In this document: positions 12,471 to 23,500 of the stretch, piece by piece
How the letters are laid out: the number at the start of each line of letters is the position of its first letter
Position numbering within the stretch: position 1 is the first letter of the stretch
NCBI RefSeq assembly: GCF_963678635.1
Contig: NW_026971550.1
Coordinates: 1 to 64,000 of the forward strand
Length of the DNA stretch: 64,000 nt
Source: Symsagittifera roscoffensis
Lineage: Eukaryota > Xenacoelomorpha > Acoela > Convolutidae
Reading direction: 5' to 3'
Notes under the pieces: model-generated
What the model saw: only the letters and a program-made list of their open reading frames with translations
What the model was told of the DNA's origin: nothing
Database searches by the model: none
Position numbers and translations under genes: made by a program

Positions 12471-13109
12471 AAATTGATTGAAGATGTTCCACTGATTTAT
12501 TGTTAAATATGCATATTTCTTGTGAGTTTTTCAAAATAATTTAAAATTTTCTTCTAAAATTCTTATTCTAATGCACTTCAAAAAAACTTTGCAGTTCTCA
12601 AAACGTTTTAAATTTGTTTATTTTTGTTTTTTAAATTTTTTTTGGTACTGCACAAATGGTTCAGCAACTTTTGAGCTGTGAACAGATTCTAGCGTTTGAA
12701 TTTTTCAAAAACGATGTTGATAGATTGAATAAAAGTGGCAACATTCTATTAAATTTTCTCAAAATAGCAATCAACCATACTATCACGGACTAATAGGTCA
12801 TCAGTTTTTTAAGAGCAACTAGAATTGGGGTAATATAGACTCATAATAGAGCTGCCAGTATTGATAGGTGTATGAAGCTTATTGCTTCTGTGTCAAAACG
12901 CCACTCAAAATTCGGCAGCTTCTCCTAAGTACCGACTTGTTTCAGCTGACAACCTGAAAAAAATTCTCCAGTTTTTAATATCTAGACACCGACAGAGAAA
13001 ACCACCACCTTTTAAATACCCAATTATTTATATTGTTTTGCTCCGATGAAAAAAAAACAAAAGAAAAGACGACAACAACTTTGAATGCAAAAAAATGATG
13101 ATAAAGAGG

Positions 13110-13448
13110 CAGGGGCGGATTTGATGGGGGGACGCCTTTCCCTTTCAAGGATTCGACCCTCTGCCGACCCAAAGGGTCCCCCCTTTGGTACTTTTTTGCG
13201 GCTTTTTTGACCTGTTTTTTCTAAAGTTTGCCTGCGGCACAGATAATTTTTGACCTGTTTTTTTGACGGCTTTTTTGACCTGTTTTCTCTAAAATTTGCC
13301 TGCGGCACAGATAATTTGACCAAAACAGCAACTTTTTAGTGCTTTAGGAGAAAAGAGAGCTCGGAAAATCAATTCGACCGTTTGGCCGACCTAAAAAAAA
13401 GTCGTTAAAATTTTCGAAAATTTTTTGAAAATCCTAGATCCGCCCCTG
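13110..13448 (+). mobile_element. hAT-type MITE, copy 1
   Basis: Starts CAGGGGCGGATTTG and ends AATCCTAGATCCGCCCCTG, terminal inverted repeats of about 13 bp. Perfect 8-bp target duplication TAAAGAGG (13102-13109, 13449-13456), diagnostic of hAT-type transposition. The interior contains GACCCAAAGGGTCCCCCCTTT, CCTGCGGCACAG and two tandem copies of a TTTTTTGACCTGTTTT-centred segment. No transposase frame. Confidence 0.92.
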
Positions 13449-13824
13449 TAAAGAGGTAGTTTTTATCGAGATTTAAGTTTAATAGATCGAGATTTATGGA
13501 GAAAGTTATGGGGATATTTATCGAGATTTGTGTAGTTTTTATCGAGATTTATGGAGATATTTTCTCCATAATTTAATATTTGAGGCCAACAGAAATATAA
13601 TTAAATTTAAGTTGTTCCTTTGTTTTCCATAAACACCAAAAGGAGGACGGGGTTTCCTGGCCTTACACTAAAATCCCGCTGATGCCGACACTCAATTTAA
13701 TGTCTGGGTCTGAGCTACATGCTTTTATAATTGGCCATAAACTGAACAAAACTTGCAGGAGTTCAATTTACATTTCGGAAGAAAAAGCATGTTTAGTTCT
13801 ATTCTGGCGGTATTCCGCCAAAAT

Positions 13825-14274
13825 CAGGGGCGGATTTAGGCGGGGTGCCGGGGGGTGGGGATCGGGGGAGGGGGGGCGGACGCCCCTTCCTCAGGGATTC
13901 GACCCCCTGCCGACCCAAAGGGTCCCCCCTTTGATACTTTTTCAGATATCCATTTTTGGCGGATCGACCCTAAAATTTTTCTAAAGGCGCCTTTGGCGCC
14001 AATATATACTAACTTTGAGGGGGAGCGCGCGCCAAAAAAAACGCAATTTTTTTGTCAAAATTTTTCAAAAAGTGCCCAAAAACGGCTTTTTTTGACTGTT
14101 TTTTCAAAAATTTGCCTGCGGCGCAGAAAATTTTGCCAAAATAGGCGCAAAACAGTGCTTTGGGAGAGCTCGAAAAATCAATTTGGTCGACCTAAAAAAA
14201 AAAAAAGTCGTCAAAATTTTGGAAAATTTTTCGAAAATCCGCCCCCCCTCGAGAAAATCCTAGATCCGCCCCTG
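13825..14274 (+). mobile_element. hAT-type MITE, copy 2
   Basis: CAGGGGCGGATTTAGG at the left, CCTAGATCCGCCCCTG at the right; perfect 8-bp duplication GCCAAAAT (13817-13824, 14275-14282). The interior includes GGCGCCTTTGGCGCC, a palindrome, and GGGAGCGCGCGCC. The open frames across 13682-14340 are readings of this element. Confidence 0.94.
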
Positions 14275-14282
14275 GCCAAAAT

Positions 14283-16548
14283 ACTTGAATTCATGAAAAC
14301 AGAAGGACAAGGTATCATTGTCTCGTCTTATATAATGTAAACATTTTCCGCCATTTTTTTGTTGTTGTTTGTTTTTAATGAGTTTGTTTTCAAAGCAGCT
14401 AATTACAGGTTTAAACGTACACCTGCCGTTCTAAAAAACTTGAACTGTAAGCCATGATAAAAGTTCAGATATTGAAGAAAGTTCAAAAAGACTTTAAAAG
14501 TGCTAAAGTTCTATGATTGCAGAAGCACGTTAAGGTAACACCGATACTTAACAGCTATGCAAGTTCCAACTATGTCCTTTATCCGAAGGTTAACCATTTA
14601 CGCTATACTAGGCTTCGAGAGCCTTCATCTCAGTCAGGAACGGATCCGTGGTTTTCTCAAGGAGGAGGGGGGGGGGGGCTGGGGGTTGTCCATTAACGTT
14701 CAAAAATTGTGGCACGCTTTTCGTAGGTAGAGCAAATTCTTTTTCCGAGACCTCACCGAAACCGAAGAAAGAAACAGAAGTTAGAAAGTCCATCTTACCA
14801 TAATAAACGCTGTGCCGTGATCCAATTTTCAAAAAGATTTTAAAAAAACCAAATAAAAAAATAGCTTGAGACCAAAGTCAGAAATGTTCCCTTTAGAGAC
14901 CCCATACTGAAAATTTACTGTTAAATTAGATCTGGTCACCGTAAAATCCTGAATTTGTAGGACTTCCGCGGATCTGAAACTTGTCTATTTTAAGCATGTG
15001 CATATCTTAAGACCGACAAGTCGCAGATTTCTGATAATTCTTTTGCGACATTTCTGATCAGACATAAATGATAGCTGATCCAGATCTGTTTCAGATCATA
15101 ATCAGGGCAGAATTAGGGCTGATTAGAATCTAAAAACATTACATGTGTCTCTATTAAACACGTTCCAGGTGGATTTTAAAATCCCAGGCTGAGCATTACA
15201 CAAGAAAACTGCCAGTCTTATAGTTACATATATGGAGCTTATGAAAAGTTTCTTGTCATACAAACTCAAACTATGAAAATTGATTGACTAACGTTTTTTT
15301 TGAAAAAGGAAATTTCTTCTGCAACCACCAAATAACTTTATATTACACATAAGCACCTTCACAGTTGATACACAATCTGGAATGTTATTAAAACTAATTT
15401 TAGTGACCACAAAATCTAGATAAATGCATGAACTATTTCATGAAAAAATGATTGTCAATCAATTTCATACGACAAAGAGACGCAAATTGTAGAGTTATTA
15501 TACAGTTTTCTAGGCAGTAGGAAAAACTTGTTTAAAAAAAAGAAATTGTATGACCAGGGTTTTTTGTCAGCCATGAAATTGAAAAATTTCAAAAAGGAGG
15601 TTTCGATGAATCTTTTTCATTCACAATCTTCAGAAAAACTAAAACTTTTATAAATCAATGAACCATTTTGACCTGAATTTTAAATCATTTGAAAACTAGG
15701 AATGTTGCAGATTAACTCGTCAAACACCTATAGTTTCTAGTGACGAGTTTGTACTCCCATACAAAACTAATTCAAAGGTTAAGCATAAGCGAATAGTTTA
15801 CATTGTCAGGAACTCTTTTTCAATAAGGGGGCGGGAATAGTTACCAACATTAGATAAAGTGAAATCAATACAAGTACTGTATCGTTTTTATTGTAAAAAT
15901 TTGTTGTTTTTTTTGAAAAAATCTTTTCAGCGTTTGCATTATTTCAAGTTTTAATTACTGAGTTTTCATGTGTCTTTTTGGTCAGAATCAAACGCATGCA
16001 TGATCAAATCTGATTCAAATCTGACCACACTTGACTCAAGTCTGGTCATTTCTATGAAAAAAAAATATTTAAAAAAAGTTACACACGAATTTCCAGGCAT
16101 GCACATGACTGTTTTCAGATCCTCTGGGTACTTGAAATCTGTCGAAAAACTGAAAAGGTCTTTTTTCCGTGAAAAAAAAGTACATGCGTGAAAAAAAAAT
16201 TCTTTGAATATCAAATCGAAACTTTATCTCAAAACAACAAATCCGAGAAAAAAAATGTCTCTTCAAGGTATCAACCCAAAAAAAGTAATGAGCATCAAAT
16301 TTTCCCGTTTTCTAGGAGACCAATTTAAAAAAAAAACAATTCAGTTTCCGAGATTAACCGATGGAAAAATTTTTTTAAAACCGAACAGAGAATTGTTCCC
16401 TCGAAGAGATAAAACTTATAAACAGTGTCGTTTCTTATTTCCAAGAGATAAATAGATCCCATTAAAATACCCTAATAAAAGTTACCTCTTAGGAGTCTTA
16501 ACAAAAAAAACGTCACCTCACGACACCAATTCAAAACTTCTTTATTTT
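14283..16548. other. presumed intron 4, mostly unrecognised
   Basis: Contains a G-run at 14668, a fragment resembling the MITE end at about 14640 (GGAACGGATCCGTGGTTTTC), and short reiterated CAAATCTGA/CAAGTCTGGTC motifs near 15990-16050. The overlapping frames at 15966-16455 look like low-complexity readings. Confidence 0.45.
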
Positions 16549-16906
16549 GATACCAAAATTTGGTTTCCTTTTGAGACTACATCAAAACTTTTACCCTCTG
16601 AGATGAACTCATAAAATGCCCCCTAATTAAAACAAATTGAAGAGCCCTTTTTGTTCACCTTGTTTGTGTTAAGAAATTATGTTTTCACCAACTCAGCGTT
16701 CTGCTCCTCAAATTATAGTTTTGACGTATGATTATATGTTGAGGAGCTGAACGCTTAGTTGGTGACAACATGATTTCTTAACATGCTCACGGTGAACAAA
16801 AAAGCTCTCCAATTTGGTCTAATTATGAGGCATTTTTTGAATTCATCTGAAAGGGTAAAAGTGTTGACGCAGTCTCAAAAGGAAACAACGTTTTTGGTGG
16901 TGGTAT
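16549..16906. repeat. long imperfect inverted repeat (hairpin), arms about 165 bp
   Basis: Left arm 16549-16711 and right arm 16739-16906 pair over their length with scattered mismatches, around a 27-nt loop (16712-16738). Matching marks: GGTTTCCTTTTGAGACT against AGTCTCAAAAGGAAAC, and AGCGTTCTGCTCCTCAA against TTGAGGAGCTGAACGCT. It lies about 440 bp beyond exon 4 and so in the presumed intron 4 of the receptor gene. Confidence 0.92.
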
Positions 16907-17343
16907 ATAAACCAGTCGAAGATTAAACCAGCGATTTATGAACCAGCCGAAAAAAAACGTAATTGTTAAATAATAGCTGTATAACAATTCTGCAACAGTT
17001 ATGAAAGTCTTTCAATTTCAGTGATATGAGTCATGACATAACTGTTTGACTGGCTTATAAAATTTTATAGCGCGTCTCAGGCTGATTTTTATTTCAGCTG
17101 GTATTTTCACTCTCAAATTTAGTTTGAAATCAAATTTATTTTGTGCAGGGGGGGGGGGGGGGGGTGGGCTGATTGTTTATTTAGTTCGTACAGAGGGAAA
17201 TGGTTCGCATGTTCCGATTTCTCTACGGAGTTTGTAAAAATTCTGAAATTTCAAGATCAAGACATTATATGTTAATAAAACCAAAAAAAAGTAAAATATT
17301 TGAACAAACTCCAAAATCATTCGATCAACTTCTTTCTACTCGC

Positions 17344-17587
17344 CTGTAAGTCGAACGGGAAGTGAAGCACTTCTAGTCGGCACTGGAGGTTGACCCGGAA
17401 GGGCTTCAGCACCAGTACCTCCCCGTCGTGCATGATGGACGGCGGGGCGGGGAAGTGTTCGTTGAAGTGCTCGTCCGACAGCTGGTTGAAGAACATGATG
17501 TCTGGGATCCACATGTACTTGGACTCGAAGTCCAGTCTGTTGATGCCCCCGAACTTACTCGGATCCCACTGGATAAACTCGTTGTAC
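17344..17587 (-). CDS. Cys-loop receptor exon 4 (loop A, first half of Cys-loop)
   Basis: The acceptor is CTTCCATCCAG at 17588. The 244-nt exon has 1 nt + 81 codons and encodes residues 189-269. It carries IQWDPSKFGGI, the loop A block MWIPDIMFFN, and the Cys-loop start C-R-L-E-V-L-H-FPFD-L-Q. In nicotinic subunits 13 residues separate the two loop cysteines. Here 12 are present before the exon ends, so the next exon must begin with one residue plus Cys. Reading past CTTACAG gives an Ala-Ser tail with no Cys, so the frame must be spliced at CAG|GCGAGT, a GC donor in phase 0. The codons are GC-rich, unlike the flanks. The opposite-strand frames are shadows. Confidence 0.93.
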
Positions 17588-20500
17588 CTGGATGGAAGTT
17601 AAGAATTGACACTACTGCTGAGCAGAAACAGAAGCCCACGAAAAATTAATTTTAAAACAGAAGTCAGTTTTTTCTTTATCGGAAACACTTAACGCTCAAT
17701 AATTGAGATAGTAGTTTTTTTTTTAAAAAAAAAAAAGAACATTTTTTGTAACAGAGATAAAAATTTATTGAAAACACAGCTTTAGCGGCTGTAATCTCAT
17801 CAAAAACAGATCAAAACTCAGAAGGTCAATTTTTATAAAATAATATTGCTGTGAATTATTAGAATGAGAAAGTACTGCTGAACTGTTAGTTTGCTCACAC
17901 TTAAAACCCGTTTTTTTTTTGCATCAATCAACCTTTTAAAATTTAGTTCTTCACCATGGTAGACCAATATGCATCAAAATTTTTGCTTTAAAGTTTCAAC
18001 TATCAAAATTGCCGAATGTCTTTTTTGAGGCGATTGAAAATAGTTATCTGGTAATATTTTTCGTGAAAGGGTCTTTAGGAATATAATAAAAACATGAAAT
18101 TTCAATGATGTCAGACGAGCTTTGGAAAACGTGGTAAAATAGCCATGTTACAAAATACTTCATCATCAGTTTGCATGATTCTTAAAAAATTTACAACAAA
18201 AGCAACCAAAAAACATGCCAAAAGGGGAATGAACCAATTTTTTGACTACTCATTCATGATGTGAGGTGGTTATCGCAACTGTTTCGATTGACTTAAACTG
18301 AAGCTTATTAGTTTTACAAAAAAATCAAAAGAGGTTTTTGAAATAATGGAAAACCAGCGACAAAGCAAGAAACACAAAACACAGCCGACATTCTCCTGAA
18401 AAAAGGCGCGCAATTAGGGTTTTCTCGAGGAGTGGCAGATTTTCAAAAATTTCTAAGTTTTCGAAAATTTTGTTGACCTTTTTTTATTTTCGGCACTGTT
18501 ATACTTCCGCATTGTTGTAAGGCCCTGAACGAACTACAAGGACAATTTTCCGAAACAAAAACCCGGAAGATCTATTCAAGTACTTTTTTTTGAACAATCA
18601 TAACTCTTAGAAAAAACGACAGAAAAAAAACGTATCGAAACTGAACCATAAATCTTCTCGTTTTGTATCTTTTTTACTCATTCGAGATTTTCCCTCACTT
18701 TTTCCTCTCATTTAGCACAATTTATTTGACAAAGATTTTAGAATAAACTTAGAGGCTCTGAACCGTAGAAGGTATTCATTTGAAAAACATTTCAATAAGT
18801 TTAGAGCCGACTCGATTGAAATTGGCGTCAAAATTTAAAAAAAAGGCATGCATGAAGCCATTTTACTTTTCAAATTAACCTAATTCATGACGATATTTCT
18901 TTCTTACCATCTCTTTTTTCGTTTTTTTTTAATACTGTGTTTTACGTCACCAAACCAGGCTTTATAATTAAGCACAAAATTGTTTCACAATCAATGCCTT
19001 TGATTATCACATACACCCGCTTGGAATGATTTAGAAAAAGCAGAAACAAATGATTCGTACACAATAAGCAGACAATTTTATTAATGTCAGTGGAATTCTT
19101 AGACTAATCAATTTTAGCAATTGAAACGAAATCCACCAAGTGTAACTAAATCTGCCGTACTTTTTCTCAAACTAGTTGTTTTTGTCTGTATATCTGCAAT
19201 TTTGAACAAAACTTTGCGTTATGGTGCTTCATTCCGCAAATTTAATGTGGGTTAAGTGATTTGTTTATTAGGATGAGCAAAACTGCACGCATCAGGACGA
19301 AGCCCTGAATGATTCGATTGCGTTTTAATTTCTATAAAGTAGATCAACTATTGATAAATTTTGCATTTAGCAAACTATTAGTTAGACTGAAAAGCATGCC
19401 TCAATCCAACTTAGAACAATTTATAAGACAGATTAAATCTGCGCTTACGCTTTAAAACATGAAATATATGTTGTTAAATGTCTAAAACATGAAATATAGA
19501 GTGTTAGTGTCTCAAACTAGCCAAATTGTTAATCTTTAAACACCCCTTATTTTGCAAAGATTTAACCACAGGTAGAATATTTTTTCAAACTAAACTCAGG
19601 ACAACAAAATGCTTCAAATGATATGAAAAAATTCCGTCAAAAAATGCTATTCAAGAAGTTGCTTTGTCTGAAGAAAGAAAAACACCCAGAGCACAAATGT
19701 TCCGTCACTTTCTTCGAAATCTGTAATTGGCTATAAAATGAGAATTGTTGTGTTTCCAGTTAATTTATCAGTATCCAAAATTAGGGTTCAAAACTCATTG
19801 TTTCGTATCTGACGTGACTTAATCAATTCCATCTAGTTTTGGCTTCAAACAATTTTCGGCATGCAAAAATCGATTCAAATTTTGTTAGCCACAGGAAAGC
19901 CACAGATTACCAATATTCCAGATTGCAGTCATAACCGAGCGTGGTGCGTGGTAATGTAGGTCAGATGCACGAAAAATCCTCAGAAAATTTTTGTTAGTGA
20001 ATTTTTTACTGTTTTTTGCTTTAAAACGAGATCGTTAATCGTTAATCGCGGTGGCGTCCCTCATGGTGCAGAGAAAAAATAGTTTTAAGTGTTTTCAGTC
20101 AATCAGAATGTAGCTTTTAAAAATCTCAAAGCAATCGCAAAAGTGTCAAAGAAAACCAACAGGTACATGAATTTGTAAAAATAGCTAAAAAATAGTATTG
20201 ATAAAAACCAAAAATCAGTTTTAAAAACGAAACATAAAACGAGAACATTATTGTCTATCTGCACTAATTGTACAGTAAAACTATGATGTGCTATTAAGCC
20301 CATTTTTTTAAATATTGAATTCGGTTTTGAGCAAAAGCCATTCAATCAATAGGAAAGCCTAATGATTCTGATTGGTTAAAAATTTTCGATCATTTGGTTC
20401 TTTCATCATGATAATGCCCCCGTTAAAAATGACTATGACAAAGATATTAGAGTGTGTAAGCAACGCATGAATTTCATGAAAAATAAACACAGTTTCTGAA

Positions 20501-23500
20501 CGTAAAAGGATCAAAATGTTCCGTTTGAAAATCATGTACTCATTATTTTGCTTTCACTGACGGTTGATCTTAATTGTTCACTGTTTTGCACTAGACATTT
20601 TCAGCAACTTCTGATCAAATTTACCGACAAAACTTCAAAACCTACATCTAGCTTTTCTTTTTCTTGTACCTGAATATGTAAAATTTTCAAATTTTTTTTT
20701 GTTTTCAGCTATAAAAAACATTGGATGCCGATTTTATCTGACACTTTTGAAGCTATTTGGCATTCAATTAAAAGCTTGCTGCTGAGGTCAGCTCAGATTA
20801 TCAAAAATGTGAAAATGCAAAAGAAATTTCAAAAAAACTACAAACTGTTTTCGAACATCAAATATTTATTTGCCAGACATAAATTGGCGTTTTGATCTTA
20901 AAAAAAAATCTTATCTTTATTCTATCTTCTTGATTCGATTTGCCTGATAATTTTCAAGCACAATTTGATTCACAAAACTGACGTAAAAAATTGAAATACG
21001 TCTTCTTGTTTAAAAAATTCAGGTTTAGCTTCGAATTATTCTGAAGGAAATGAAATAAAAACTGCTATTCTTGGCGGCGAAATGGTTTTGTTGGCCATAA
21101 ATTAAGAACACGTTTCATCTCAAAATGAATAATTAATCAGAAGTACCACAGCAACATCGAAGGATCATCATTTTTTTTTGTTAAGTGCTTGGAAGAATAA
21201 AAATTAAATATACAATTGAGACTAAATTATAAAGGGAAAAAATCACATTTTGAAAAAGTATACCACAAAACTATTTTGTAAAAGTTCTAAAAGCAAGATT
21301 TGCATGACATCAAGTTCTAAAAAGAGAAAAAAAGTTTGAAACAGGTTGAATGTAACATTTTCTGTGTTGAGACTTTTTTTAGGTCGAACCAATTTGTTTT
21401 TTGATGTATCCCAATACAATTTTAAAAACATTTGCTCCAAAATGGAGCTTTTTGAAAAATTTATTAACCACTGTTTGAAAACTTGCGACCAAAAATATAC
21501 GCTTACAAAAATTTAAAGCAGGTCGACCAAAAATGGATAATGAAATATAGAGCCGAAAGGGGACCCCTTTGTGAAGGCAAAAGTGAAGTCCCTGAGGAGT
21601 TCAAGGAGCGCCCCCCCTCCCTCTTAATCCGCTCCTGATTTTAAGAGACTCACGCTCTAGCGATTGTAAAAAAATGTATTTATATACATAACTTGAGTTT
21701 ATCAATGGTTCAGTTTTGGTTTTCTAAGCTTGAAGAACCATGAAAAATGAATTATTTTGGTTGCAAGCTGATAGTTAAAAACTAAATGCAATTTCTTTCA
21801 GAAGCAAAACAAGTAGCCTGTAATCCAAGCTAGCGGAAGAACCAATCTTACTAAAATCATTAGCTCAATCGAAACCTTTTGAATAACACTCCGCACCTAT
21901 TTTATTGACCAAGTCTCCCACAAGGTTCAAAAACAGCCCCTTAATAAAACTGTCGATGTTCTAACTGGATATAATAAATAATAATTGGTAGAATTTGGCA
22001 GTATTTTCGAGCGGGCGGTCTAAATTATGGCTCGGTGTTGTACCAATACATCAAAAGTTTATTGTAGCTCTAATACGTTTTCATTTGATTCTTCCGGTTC
22101 AGACCGTTTGACATGTAAATTTTAGGATTCCTTTGAACAATCGACACATTTTTGTAAACAGCAACCAGAATGTCAAGCCTTGTTCAAAGAAGCTGATATG
22201 AGTAAATCTTCATTGCGAAAATAGTTCACGGATTATTAGGACATCAAGCTTAACATTTGATGATTATTTACTTCAACCATTGCGACAAAAATTAGGTCCC
22301 AATTTTTTTCTGATTTTGATGAAAAGGACAGAAACTTTGTTGTCGGCGCACAGTGCTTATTGAAACTATCCGGAAAAACGAATAAAAATTGAAATTTGAA
22401 CGCATTAATCTCCAAATTGGGATGACGTCGGCAAAAAATGAAAAAGTAAAACTTAGCTTAGATGTTAAGCAGAATTAATATGGTGAAATTCGTTTTCCAA
22501 AAATTGGGCCAATAATCTTAGCCCGAATTTTGGTTTTGTTTATTGATATTTAGACCCAGACAGAGGTTTAGTTTCTGGCAAAACTATGTCAAAGTGAACC
22601 TTTTATGAAGCCAAACAAAGTTCAAAATAAGTGTAATCTTCAAAAATTTACCCAAAACCTTTATAATCTTCTTATATTTTTTGGGCTAAATAAAGGCTCA
22701 GATTGATATATTTTTGTCAACAATTGAACCCGTAGTTTCGATGCATTTCTGATTGAATAAAAAGAAAAAAATTATCCAATATGGGGATTGAATTGTAGGC
22801 CCTAATTTCGCAAAAATATTGCACCATAATAATTCTGCTAAGATTCTAATCTACGCAAATTTTGCCGCCTTTATTTGTTAAATTTTAAGCTATTTTGCAA
22901 AAAACTCGTTTTTGCATTTCATATAATTTTTGTTCTCTCTGTGTTGTTTACATCAGTACCGTAATTGTTCCGACTTTCGATACGAAAGTAACGGAATATT
23001 TGTGCTCGGGGTGGGTTTTTTTTTTTCTTCAGACAAATTTCGACTTTTTAACTAGCCATTTTTGACGGAATTTTTTTATATCATTCGAAAGGTATTGTTG
23101 TCCTGAGCTCAAATTTGAAAAGATATTTCACCTGTGATCATTTTTCGTAAAGTTATGGGGGTTTAAAGGTTGCCATTTTGGCCAATTTGGGACAATTAAC
23201 GCGCGATATATATTTCGCACTATTAACGCGTGAGCGGAGAATTAATCCGTCTTAAAATCGTTCCAAATTGGTTGAAAGAAGCTTATTTGCCATAATTGAT
23301 TTGTTACACGGAGCGAAACTTATCCTTTTGTACTTTGTATGACGTGTGGGGGGATGATTTTCATTTAAAAAAATTTCAAATTAAAAAAAAAAAATCGTTT
23401 TATTTTTTCTTACATTTAATTTTATAATGTTATTACTGCTCCATAAAACCTTAAAAGGCAGTCGGAACATTCAGGGCTTCGCCCTGATACGAGTAATCTT

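Noticed and set aside
13682-14340. Plus-strand frames of 100 and 161 codons
   Set aside because: They coincide with a hAT-type MITE bounded by an 8-bp duplication, and the same peptide pieces recur wherever the MITE occurs.
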